This document shows positions 1 through 12,700 of a DNA stretch of 64,000 nt, piece by piece. The notes under the pieces were generated by a model. That model had not been told where the DNA came from. It worked only from the letters and a program-made list of their open reading frames with translations, and did not search any database. The position numbers were made by a program, and so were the translations under genes. Each line of letters starts with the position of its first letter. Position 1 is the first letter of the stretch. The stretch covers positions 4,030,001 through 4,094,000 of the forward strand of contig NC_135037.1 of assembly GCF_051020975.1 (NCBI RefSeq), written 5' to 3'. The stretch is from Osmia lignaria lignaria (taxonomy: Eukaryota; Arthropoda; Insecta; Hymenoptera; Megachilidae).

Positions 1-776
1 TATATATGAAACCATTTTTTCTGTTTTTCTTTACTAATATTACTGTTTTTTACATTTCTGCACTTATAGTCTATTTTACTTAATTAAGAAAGAATTTTAT
101 TTCTTTAAAATATTTATTCTGTATAATAATAATTTTAGTAAGTTAAATTATTATAAAAAACATAAAACTTAAAGTTTTATCAAACATTATTCTCTCTATA
201 TACATAGATCTATAGTACATATGTAATATGTGTGTATGTAGGTACATACATACAATATATACCTTATTAGTAAATAATGTAGTGAATGCCATGATTTATA
301 ACTCCGTACATTTTCAATAAATTCCTAATAGGTGGGGATATTTTCATGGTGAAAAGGAAATGCTGTAGGACCTGCAAAGTATTATTGTAAAATAACTAAA
401 AAAGTCGTGTCAAGTATACTTATTGTGTATGTAGAAGTGGACCCAACTGTCAGATGACATTCTGAACTCTTATGTATTTGTATACAGTTGACAATGGTTG
501 TTTCCAAACTTATACATAATTTTGTAATGAATTATTTTTTTTGTACTTATACTACATAAAAATATTTTTTATTATAATTGAGGTTAAACGAACATAGTTA
601 AGATTTTAATTTTTCTGTGCCTAATATAATTCTCAGTTGTAAAACATTAAAGTGGATAGTAATCTATGAATTTAGGCGTGTTTAACAGAGTTAATCTTAA
701 GGTAAATTACCACAATACAATATTTTTTTGTTTTAATATCTTGACTTATATTTTATATTTAATATATTAATTTTAG
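1..776 (+). other. Upstream/intron sequence of the RALGAPB-like gene, no gene seen
   Basis: AT-rich sequence without a convincing coding exon. It ends in a pyrimidine-rich tract and an AG acceptor at 775-776 just before the first coding exon. This suggests that one or more 5' untranslated exons lie here or left of the window. I could not place them. Confidence 0.5.
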
Positions 777-791
777 GATTCCCAAGGAGGA

Positions 792-3700
792 ATGTATTCC
801 GAATGGGCTTCTCTAAGTGTTTTAATTCAGCAAGGCTCAGAAGAAAGCCAAAGTGTGCTAGAGAAATTTTCACCTGGAGCAGGAAAAGAAGTTGCATTGT
901 CTATTGTACGTCAACTTGCTGCAAATCTTGGTATTACACAAGCAGCTGAGCCAAGTCCATTATGTACAGATAAAGAAGTACAATGGTGTATGGAAGTGAT
1001 ATGTTTTGGATTATCATTACCACTAGCTGAACATGATACTGTCAGAGATTGTGTTAATGTATATTGTGAATGGTTATCTGCATTATATTCCACACCAAAG
1101 ATTTGTGTACCCAAACCAATTATAGATGATCCTAATTTTTATGCAAGAAAAATAATAAGTCATTTTCATAATTTATTTGTTCCACGAAAAGGAGAAGGTA
1201 AGATTCTGACTTCCTCCCTCCTTTGTATATAATATTAATAACTTTAGTAACAGTTTAAAAAACATTCAGTATTAATATAATTTTAAGGGTTACATGTTAC
1301 ATATATTTTCATCTAACAATTTATCATTATCTTTCCTTTCATAGTTTGGCCATTTTTATATCAGGATCTAGGTAATTTGTAACTATAAATGTTTTTACAC
1401 ATACTAAGAAGATTTATGTTTTAAGATAAAATGTAAGTTTATAATTAGTGATTATACAATATTAAATTTTATTTACAGGGACAGATACAATTAATAGACA
1501 AGCTGTTTTATGCCATAGAGTGCTTAGAACGTTACAGCAAATTGCAAGAGGCCCTGCTACCTTAGAAAGGGAAACTTGGGAAAGCTTGTTACTATTTCTT
1601 ATTGGTATTAATGATGCACTGTTAGCTCCACCAGCAACAAGGGAAGATGCTGGAGAGCAATTGTGTGAAAGAGTTCTAGGTGTATTATTAGAGGTATTAT
1701 ATTTATGTAAACAATATAATTAAATAAATTATTCATTAGTAAATCCTTTTCAGTTATTAATTAAATAAAAATATCGTTAGGTATGGTTGGTGGCGTGTGA
1801 ACGTAATTTTCCTTCACCACCATTATGGCGCACATTAAGGGAGTCTTGTTTGCGTTGGAGACACAGATTAGCATTAGTAGAACAATGGAATCGTGTCTGC
1901 CTTGCTCTTACAGCAAGACTTTTGCAAATCATGTATGGCCCAATGTTTCCAGAACTAAAAATAAGTTAGTTTTTTTTTTATTCGTAATATGTATTGTTTT
2001 TCGTATTAACAGTTTATAATATATAACGATATATTTAGGCGAAGAAGATTCTCAACTTGTACCACCTACAATGTCAGATGAAGCAGTAGCACAAGCTTGG
2101 TACAGACTTTTACGAACTATAGGCGATCCAGTTGATTTATGCAGACCTGCTGTTATTTCACAGACACAAGCATTTTTACAATATGCTATTGCTAGCCCAA
2201 ATGTAATAGATCCATGTCAACATCCATGTTTGCAAAGCTTACCACAAATATTTTTGAAAGCCATAAAAGGTATAGCTGGACAGATTGACGCTTTTCTTGG
2301 TAAGTGTACAATAAATAAACTTATTCATAAAAGTTAAAAAATATAAAGTGTACAGTAATTTTACAGCAAAAAAGTGGCCCTTTTCTTCGCACTTTCTCGA
2401 CTTTGAAATATTTAAAATAGTATATAGACTTTTTAACTTGCTTTTTGGTGATGGTTGCACGCAGTCACAAATGTTTTAGGAGTTTCACAGGCATGTTGCT
2501 GGGAAGAGTGTTGTGTATCTACAATCACATCTGGATCTGCTAGCACTGGAAGTGGAGGTATGGGGTGGGATAAAGCAAGTAATAAGGATCTGACACAACC
2601 TTCTCCTACACCTCCAACACAGCGCAGACTTGCCAAAAGTTTCAGTGTTACACCTTCTGCAGTAACTAAGGGTATTCAGCACTTATCTTCTGGTGTTTTT
2701 CTATGTAACTTTACATTTTTGAATCTGTATATATCTCTTCAAGCTTATTCTCTTCTTATTATAAAGAAATATACCATTTTATCATTTTCACGGCAGTGTT
2801 GTACGTAATGTTATACTTTAAAACTAATGTAATTGAATATTTATTATAGGAATTCCGAAAGCTTCCTTAATTGGTTTAACAACGAGTCGTGTTTCAAGTA
2901 CACCACCTATGTTAATGTCTAATTCAGGACCATCATCAGCTTCGAGTACCACATGTAATATTCTATAAGTTCTTTTTATTCAACAAAATAATATGCTTCA
3001 TACATAATAAGATCATTATATTCGTAGCTATGACCTCTCTAGTTCAAGATATTAGACCTCCTTTAGCTCCAGGACGTCCAAAATGTAATAGTATATTGCA
3101 TCTTTTTGGAGAATGGTTATTTGAGGCTGCATTTATAGGTACTGATGGATGGTCACAAAATTTGCCTCGTCAGTATTACTTCATATGACGTTGCACGTAA
3201 CTAAGTGATACTTGATAATCATTATTTCATTCATAAACAGAACCGTCAGGTGCAACGAAACGCCCGTCTTCCGTACTTGTTGACGGGCCTAGTTCGTTAC
3301 AAGAAAATGTTAACGATGTACCGCCAGCTCTTTGTATAGATCGCTACGAAGCTGGAAGAGCAGAAGCTTTAGGTGCATTATGTAGAATTTTCTGTGCTAA
3401 AAAAACTGGCGAAGAGATTTTCCCTGTCTATCTAGCTAGATTTTATCAAGCAATGAATCATGGTCTTAAAGTTGATGAAGTAATAAGTTATTTTTAAACT
3501 TTTACAAATGTAGTATCTATAAAAATATCTGTACTTATTTTGTTTACAGTCTCGGGAATGTGGCGAAACATTATCAAGCATTATTTTAAATTCTGCAGAT
3601 TTATTTCGTTTAGATTTAAATGGCGTACAAGTACTGGTACCAGCAATGATTTCGGCACTTGAAACTGTACTTCCAGAAAAAGATTTAAAACTGAAATCTA

Positions 3701-6700
3701 ATGTGGTATCAAAACCAGATTTGCGAAGAGCCTCCATACATTTATTAATATCAATGCTAGCATTACCTTTACACTTCCAAGTAATTAACATTACTTAATA
3801 ATTATTATGTAATATATGCAAATAATTCATAAAGTAATTTCTACAACTTCTATTTGCAGAATCTCACTATTAAAGAACTTCCAACATTTGCAAATTCGGT
3901 AATCACGGAAAAGAATCATGTAACATTTGCACAACTAAAATCAAGACTTATGAATTTGCTTATAAATGCATTACAAGTTGAAACTGATCCTCAGAATACT
4001 CATATGTTATTAGGTAAGTCTAAGATTAAATATACTAGAACCGTTATAATTTGTAATTTTTATTTTAGGAGCCCTTTTATTAAGTGTACAAGATTCTGCA
4101 GCAGCAGAAGAAGTTGAACAAGTTACACAACCTGATACTATGGCACATGATTCTGCTGTTAACTTATTGTCCTCAGGTTTGTTATAATATATTATTTAAA
4201 TAACATTAATACTTTCACTGCCACACGCGATATAGCGTGTTCAACTTTTGAATAATAAGAATAGAATACAGTGGCAGGGAACGTGTTAACTTGTATACAT
4301 CGATATTGAATGCACTGTTTTAAATATTTTGAAAAATGTTCACCCTTTATTCTGAAATTGAAAAGTATTAATTGCATCATTTTATAAATAACTGAAATTA
4401 ATATTTTATTATTTGGATTGGCAACTTATTAAAATATTTATGAATTTGTTTGTACATTAAAATTGAGTAATTCAGCCCGATTATGCAATACTGCTTAATA
4501 TTACCTATCATTGTATTTGCTTTATGCGTGCTTCCGTAAGAGATCATTCATTGTTATTATTGTAAGTTGTTTTTTGTTGTACATTCATCATTATACCATT
4601 TCATCATCGCTTGATAGTCACCAGCGATTCAGCCAGTCAAATAAGTATATCCAGTGATCAACGCTCGCTCGGCGAAACCTCTGATATTACAACTCTTCAA
4701 GAGGAATGTGTTGCATTTGGTAAATACAAGTATTTTTTATATTATTTCTATTTTTTAATTATCATACATATAAAAAATATTGTGGAGTGGAGTGTATCAT
4801 GTTTTTTTTAGTTTTATATTTCTGTTATACAGTAGAGCTTTTTTCTGAATAAGATTATGCAAAAGCTTGCGTTTTAAAAAATTAAATGTATGTTTGTAGT
4901 TGCAAATTTAAACATTAATCGATTTCATATAGTTTTAATCATTGAAAAATTTGGATTATTGTTACAGATTCAGCTCATGCTCTTTTTGTAAGAGCAACAT
5001 ACTTAGTTTGCCACAGATTAATATCGTCATGGAAAACAGATCTGAATATTTCTTTAGCAGCTCTTGAAATATTATCAGGATTAGCAAGAACACGTATTCG
5101 TGAAACAGGTAAAACATAACATTTGTTAAACTATAATAATTGTTTTTTTGATATATAAAGTGCATGGATTTATAAAATGTTGAACGCTCTACATGCAGCA
5201 AGGAAACTAACAGGTTAAACTATTCCGTATTAATTTATAATTTAAAATGTAATTGTGAAATTATAAATTTTTGTATAATTACAGATGCCCTAGAATGTAA
5301 ACGTGCCGTAAAATGGTTGTGTGATTATATTGCATATCAGTGTTGGCGTCCACCGCCGGCTCATTCGAAAGATCTCCATTCCTCTATTGTTGCTGCCTTT
5401 AGTTGCTTAACAACTTGGTTAACTGCTCATCCTCAATTACTACAAGTTATTATTTCCTTTGCATTTACTTAGCAATTATTGTGTTTATAATAAACTCATT
5501 CTTAAGATTATTTTTCTAGGACAAGGATTGTTTAACTACAGTTTTAGAGGTAGTTGAACTTGGTGTGTCAGGAACCAAAAGTGTAGGCAAACCCGGTGAA
5601 CCTATTAAAATGAAAGATGAGAAAGAATTAAAACCAGCATCTATGCGTGTTAGAGATGCTGCTGATGCACTTCTTACAGTCATTCTAGAACAAGTATTTA
5701 TGAATGTTTGTAATTAAAAAAATATGAAGTAATGTTTAAAACAATTATTTTAAATAAATTTATAGGTTGGTTATTTTCCCAGTGCATGTGGAGCACAATC
5801 ATTGTCATCATTATTAGATGAAGTGTCACTTCTTCGTCATTGCAATAGTTGGACTGGTGGTCGAGTGCCCCGTCAAGCGGCAGTTGAAAGATTTCGTTAT
5901 TTCGTTGCCGAGAATGCTACTATTTTAGCTTTATTAGAAGAGCCTCTTGGAAACGATCAAGACCCACAACCTACTGTAACAGTATTAATACGCGGTCCAT
6001 TTGGTAGACATGCATGGACATTACAACTTCGACATTTACCAAGGCACAGATCTAGTATAAGAAGTGTTAATACAAATCCAGGTCGACCACTGCCGTTAGC
6101 AGAAGCTGCACCACGTACGGATTACAAACCTAGATTCTTTCCTGATAATGTGGACCGAATTCCTCATTGTAAAGTGTATGTTGTATTATATCAGAATAAT
6201 TTGCATTTATGCTTAAGAAACTAAATTGATTGGTCATATGTTTTTATCAGGGATGAATCTATACCGAGTCTTGAGGCAGTCATGAATGATAATGACGTGA
6301 TAAGAAGTGAACATCAAATTTTATCACAGTTATTGGAACGTCAAATGAATATTGAAACGAAATATTGTGATGGATATGATAAAGTTCCAGATGAAAAACC
6401 GGACGAATGTGTACCACCTCAAATATGTCACGAATTTCAAACAGCTCGTCTTTTTTTAAGTCATTTTGGTTTTCTAAACATGGAACCCAAAGAAAATGAT
6501 GAGTCCAGAAATGGTAGTCTTACAGCCTTGGATCCTACCATTCCAGGATTTTCTTTAGATTTAGAAACTTTAGATAATATTAGTCCAAGAACATGTGACA
6601 CTGTATATATCTTTTATGTGAAAGCTGGTCAAAAAAGCTCTACAGAAATATTATCTAATGTGGTAATTATTTTTTAAATTTTAGAGTGTTTCGTTCTTAT

Positions 6701-7980
6701 AAGTTTCTATTTATATAAAGGATTTTTATGTTTGCAGTTACATGAAGCGAATGTGTCAACCAATTTTTTGGAATTTTTAAATTCTCTTGGATGGCCTGTT
6801 TCTGTATCAGCACATGCAGGCTGGACTGGTCATGTTTCCACTTCATGGAGGGTGACACCACAGTTAAATGTTCCACAACCAGCTCATTCTGATCATGGTG
6901 GGGCACTTTATAATGGAGATACTCACGTACTTTATTGGGCAGATGTTAGCTCTGAAATCGCTTTTGTTGTACCAACTCAATCAAACAATATGCTGAGTTC
7001 AGACTCTTTAGAAGAAACAAGTTTTGGTAGTGATATTAGTACTAATCAAGGTATGACTTAAGTAGAATATATATTTGCAATGATGCCCGGTTAAGCACTG
7101 TGAAATCCCGCTAGCCATCTTACCTCTGACTAATCGGGCATTATTACACATTTGAAAGATATGATTTCATATTATGTAAGTTAATTGCACAATAATTAAT
7201 AATTGCAGTTTGGTTCGAAAGAAGCATCAGTGAAAGTACTAGCTCCCGAAATTGTGGAACGGGGCAAAACACAGTACAAAATTCACGAGCGATGTCGCTT
7301 GATTTAGAAAAGCAACCACCCAGTTTAACAGGATCTAATCCTTCTAATTCTTCTAGTGCAGATCCAGTTAAACCAAGAAGAGCAACCAAACAAGTTTTAC
7401 CTGTACAAACCGATATCAAAATTATGGTTGTTTGGCTAGAAAGCTTAGAAGATTATGCTCAATTTCCAATTGGTATTTCAACTATAATAATATTTTTAAA
7501 GTTAAATTATTAAGAATTTTGAAATCATATTTTACGTATAGGTGATCTTCTCCCTTGTACCTATACTGGCCTTGAACAATCTAGAGTAATACAAGCATCA
7601 GATGTTCAAGTAATTTTCATTCAAGCACTTAGTAGTGGATTAATGAGAGTCAGATTACAAGGTCCAGTTTCTAGAATTAATTTAGCTACTCCTTTAATTG
7701 ATGGTATGGTCGTGTCGAGACGGGTATTGGGAACACTTGTCAGACAAACAGCATTGAATATGGGACGTAGAAAACGACTTGATAATGACAGGTACATAAT
7801 GCTATAATTATATTTGAATAACATTGATGTATATAACATTTAATATTTTGCAGTTATCATCCACCACATGTTCGTAGACGGTTAAAAATTCAAGAAATGG
7901 TACAGAAATATAGAAAAAATTTAACTGATCCAGAATTATTAACATTATTATTTAGTAGCACACAAACTTATCAAGTTTAG
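792..7980 (+). CDS. RALGAPB: Ral GTPase-activating protein subunit beta (RALGAPB-like)
   Basis: Non-catalytic partner of the RalGAP complex, which switches off RalA/RalB in the cytosol. Coding exons: 792-1197, 1479-1693, 1781-1964, 2039-2299, 2465-2671, 2850-2954, 3028-3138, 3241-3479, 3550-3780, 3860-4013, 4069-4176, 4618-4719, 4968-5108, 5285-5445, 5520-5693, 5766-6175, 6251-6662, 6738-7050, 7209-7472, 7542-7791, 7854-7980. They sum to 4575 nt (1524 aa; the human protein is about 1,490 aa). The start MYSEW matches the family N-terminus, and an acceptor lies 15 nt upstream. The block around YEAGRAEALGALCRIF and the C-terminal Rap/Ran-GAP-like fold (from about residue 1170, FYVKAGQ onward) are diagnostic. 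The GND catalytic asparagine motif of active RapGAPs is not visible, as expected for the beta subunit. The donor at 3139 was chosen because later donors break the frame. AATAAA signals lie at 7995 and 8077. Confidence 0.95.
4206..4289. mobile_element. 84-bp piggyBac-type MITE in a RALGAPB intron
   Basis: Both ends are TTAA (4206-4209 and 4286-4289). Inside them the ends are inverted: TACTTTCACTGCCAC on the left, and CACGTTCCCTGCCAC when the right end is read on the opposite strand (12 of 15 match). TTAA flanks plus a C/T-rich TIR containing CTGCCAC fit non-autonomous piggyBac elements. It has no coding capacity. It sits in the 441-bp intron 4177-4617. Confidence 0.6.
7079..7145 (+). repeat. 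Intronic hairpin with a 15-bp stem
   Basis: Arms 7079-7093 and 7131-7145 pair over 15 positions. The only two mismatches in DNA would be G-U wobbles in the transcript, so the RNA stem is continuous around a 37-nt loop. It lies inside RALGAPB intron 7051-7208. It could be a tiny inverted-repeat element or a structured intronic RNA. No confident snoRNA boxes were identified. Confidence 0.5.
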
Positions 7981-9733
7981 CACAATTAAAATTAAATAAA
8001 TGACATGTTAAGTTGCATATATTATATTTAATATTTTCATATTTTGTAATTTAAATAGATAATATATAATACTTTAAATAAAATTTTAACAAGTGTAATG
8101 TGAATATCAATATATAATAACAAAATATTATCAACAATCAAAAATGTAAATTATACTCAAACATTGTTTGAAATTATTTAAAGTATACATTAGTTTATTG
8201 AACATAAAGAAACTTATCACTGTGAAAGAAAATAACTGTGCTAAGAAGAATGGGCTAATACAATACAATGTAATTACATAAGACATCATTCTTCTTCTTT
8301 CCTCTTTCTTTTATCTCTATCAGTATATTTACATAACATGTCCTTTAACAACTAAAATAGCGGTCAAATTGATTTGTAAAATGATTTCTCTCAATATATT
8401 CAAGGTCTTAGCCTGAATTTTAAACAATCAATTTTAATATTTTACATACAAGTTCACTACAAATATCAGTATTATATAGCTGCATATATTTTTATAATCT
8501 AATCTCATAATATTTTAATAAAATAGAAAGTACATAAAATGTATATACTATAATGTTTAGAAATATTTCAATTAAGAAAAATTCAATAATAATACATAGA
8601 ATCTCTCAATTGTGAAATGAATTATCTCACACTGATAAGTACTATTGTTGATGAAATTATATCGTTATGTACAGCATCATTATCGTTTGATCAACACGAA
8701 AATTTAGTTGTGTCATTCTGTATGATTGCTGTTTGTATATAAGTACCCAAACGCAATCTTGCGAAATGTGATTATGTATGGATGTACTTAAATATTATAT
8801 ACCTACTCTATGTATTCGAAAGAAACAAATTCAAACTTATTATGACATACATATATAATTTTCGTGCTTGTATAAATTATATTTCGCAAAAAAGGATTTA
8901 TTTAATTAAATCTTAATCTTAGTTTGTAATCTTATTTCTGTTATTTTTGTTTTTAACTAGAGGATGTAATTATAATGCGTTATGTTAGAAAAAAATTATG
9001 ATAACAATACTCTTATCATTTTGTCATGACGAATCATAAAATGGATAAATATATAATATATCGGTAATATATAGTACCGTTACAAAATACATGCTCTTAA
9101 ACAGCAATAACGTGTACTATATATGTACATAAATATGTATATATTTTTTATAATAATAGGCTTGACGCTTTCATATCTATACATATGATATATAATGATA
9201 ACAGAAGATTAAATGTACAGTTTGAAAAATGAGATAAGGGCAGTTTTAAATGATAACGTAACAAATGTTGCACAATTAATTAAATGCAGAATAACGATAC
9301 GATAAAAATATATGTTATTCTATTAGTAAAAAGCATTGCCTAGAAATTTCAAAGAACTCTATATCTTGGTTTATGAAATTTCTTATTTTTAGTTGAAATC
9401 CTATTTCTTTTTCAAAATTAAATTCTTATTTTAAGATTGCATCCATGTAATGGAAGATAACATGACGTAATTTCACTTGATTGAACAAATGTTATAATGT
9501 GAATCGGGCGCCGTTCGGACACAGTTTACGTTAGCTTGAGAAAGTGAGAAGATGGTTACAATTCATTTTTTATCCAGTGTTTGATGGTGAAATACAATCA
9601 TTCATTAATTAGGAAATAGTTATTTTGCAGTGTACAGTATTTCACCTTGTTTAAAAAATCTATAAAGGAACAGAATAAGTGTGGTTCATATACAACTGAA
9701 TAAAAAAACCAATGAACCAATAAGTATATCGTT
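7981..9733 (+). other. Intergenic: RALGAPB 3' UTR, then MRP promoter/5' UTR
   Basis: The first few hundred bases hold the RALGAPB 3' end, with AATAAA at 7995 and 8077. The rest is AT-rich and carries no recognisable gene. The short GC-richer stretch near 9500-9560 is the most promoter-like part and probably marks the MRP transcription start, which is inferred from composition only. Confidence 0.45.
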
Positions 9734-12700
9734 ATGGAGGATCATGCTATGGATCAGTTTTGCGGTTCCAAATTTTGGGTAAGATTCGTATAAATTAAAT
9801 CATTTTTATTGTCTCTAAAATATAAGATGTTCAAATTATTTAGTTATTTAATACATAAAAATGAAATAAATAGAATACGTTTTCATAGTAACGTAATTTT
9901 TGCATTTTTATAAATTAATTGAAAAATTTCAATGAAGTTAATAAGGAATGTATGAAAACGTATTTTTTTTGTATTTTAGGACAATAATTTATCATGGAAT
10001 ACAAGTGATCCAGATGTCCCAGAATGTTTTGAGAAAACTGTTTTAGTATGGATACCATGTGCATTTCTATGGCTATTCTCTGCAATAGAAGTTTATTATT
10101 TTTTAAACAGCAAACGAAAAAATATTCCATACACCTGGTTATTTATCACTAAACAAGTACTTATGTTAACATTGATTTTACTTAGTGTTGTTGATATAGG
10201 AGAGGCTATTCAGAGAAGTACTTATGAAGAAGTTTATAATGTTGATTATTATACACCACTTATAAAAATCATTACCTTTGTAAGTACCACTTATATAATT
10301 TTTGTTAAAGGTTATAAACATTTAATTTGTGAGGATAGTAATATAGCTTGTACTATTTATTATAGGTTCTAGCAATTGTTTTAGTAATGTATAACAGAAA
10401 ATATGGAATGCGAACTTCTGGATTGTTATTTTTATTCTGGTTTGTACTTACCTTGTGTGGAATTGTTCAGTATAGAAGTTTGTTAAGGTTATACATTAAT
10501 GGGGTATGTTATTAATATTTCTAATAAAGTTCTAACTTTTATTTGCTTACTGTTTTACATAATAATTTGTTTTATGTATAATTCTTTTAGGGTCAAGTAA
10601 CTTATTCATTTGTATCATACATGATATATTATCCAGTAGTGGTACTTTTATTTTTACTAAATTTTATGGTTGATGCAGAACCCAAATATTCAAAATATCC
10701 CAAGGTAATTAAATATATTTCCCATTTATATTATTTTAACACATCTGAAATTAAATATTGCAAGCTTATGCTACTTGTTACATTACCAGGTTGAGAATTC
10801 ATGTCCAGAACAAAGTTCTTCCTTTCCAGCAAAAATATTTTTTACATGGTTTGATTCTATGGCATGGAAAGGTTTTAGGAAACCATTAGAAGTTACTGAT
10901 TTATGGTCTATGAATCCAGAAGATACAGCTAAGGAAATTGTACCTAAATTTGATAAATATTGGAATAAGAATTTACAAAAAACAAACAAGTGAGTGTGAT
11001 ATTTATAGATATTTGGTATTAGAAATTAAGAACAAATTAGTAGGAATGAATTAATACAAGTGGAAATACTTCATTATTTGTTAAATTAGTAATATATAAA
11101 ATATCAATCTACTTTTGCTAACAAGAATAATTTGGGCTTATTTTAGGTAAGTTTATTCGAATATTTGTTTAATAGATTATTTAAGTGTAAGCATGATTTT
11201 TTTGTTTCCAGTGTAGAAAGCGCTAAGGCATCGTTCAGGAAGTCATCTGGTCAAGTAGATTTTAATGGCGGACGTAAAAAGAAAGTATCTTCGATTTTAC
11301 CACCTCTTTGTAAAGCTTTTGGTGCTACATTTTTATTTGGTGCCGCACTTAAGTTTTTACAAGACATTGTCATTTTTGCTAGCCCACAAATATTAAAGTG
11401 AGTAAATATATTTGAATGTATTCTAATGTATTTTTTACATTTAAAAAATTTTGATTATACAAATTAAATTTTTTTAATTTAGATTGCTCATTCTTTTTAA
11501 TGAAGCAACCAATAGTGAACCAATATGGAAGGGTTATCTTTATGCAGTTTTACTTCTATTAACGGCCATGTTTCAAACATTAATTCTATCTCAGTACTTT
11601 CATCGAATGTTCTTAGTCGGGTTACGTGTACGAACTGCTTTAATTGCTGCAATTTATCGGAAAGCGTTGAGAATATCTAATTCCGCAAGAAAAGAATCAA
11701 CAATTGGTGAAATAGTAAATTTAATGTCCGTGGATGCACAAAGATTCATGGATTTAACGGCATACATAAATATGATTTGGTCTGCTCCACTCCAAATAAT
11801 CTTAGCTTTATACTTTTTGTGGGACATATTGGGACCAGCTGTACTTGCGGGTTTAGCTGTTCTGCTTATTTTGATCCCAATAAACATCTTAATTACAAAT
11901 AGACTAAAAACACTACAAATTAGACAAATGAAATACAAAGATGAAAGGGTTAAATTAATGAACGAGGTACTTAATGGTATAAAAGTACTGAAATTATATG
12001 CATGGGAGCCATCATTTGAAGAACAAATATTGAAAATACGTATGAAGGAGATTAAAGTGTTAAAGGAAACAGCATATCTTAATTCTGGAACAAGTTTCAT
12101 TTGGTCTTTTGCTCCATTTTTAGTAAGTTTCAAGTATAGTTTTCGTTTCAAGTTAAGTTATATAACATTAATAATATTCAATTTTCACTTTATGTTTGTA
12201 CATGAATTTTTAGGTATCTTTGGTATCCTTTGCAACATATGTACTTATAGACGAAAATAACCATTTAGATAGCAGCATTGCTTTTGTTTCACTCACTCTT
12301 TTTAATATCTTAAGGTTTCCTCTTTCTATATTACCTATGATGATTGGTAATATGATTCAGGTAACTGAACATTTGTTAATTTAATTATTGTATGCGTAAC
12401 GTATTCTAAAAATTAATAAAATATGTAACATCCAGGCTTATGTTTCTGTGAAACGTATTAACAAATTCATGAATGCAGAAGAGTTGGATCCTGATAACGT
12501 TCAACATGACCCATCTGAACGTAAGTTTACTAATTATAACATATTTAGAAATAAAAAAGGTCTATTAACATGTATTGATGTGAACTGATATAGCATATGC
12601 CCTATTAATTGAGAATGGTACCTTCGCGTGGGATCCTGAAAATATTGAGAAACCAACATTAAGGAATATCAATTTGCAAGTAGAGCAGGGTCAATTGATA

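Noticed and set aside
3121..3172. Longer version of the RALGAPB exon ending at 3172
   Set aside because: Using the donor at 3173 puts the next exon (3241) out of frame and gives an early stop, whereas the donor at 3139 preserves the protein.
11654..12151. 165-codon minus-strand open frame
   Set aside because: Exact shadow of the conserved TMD1 exon of MRP on the opposite strand.
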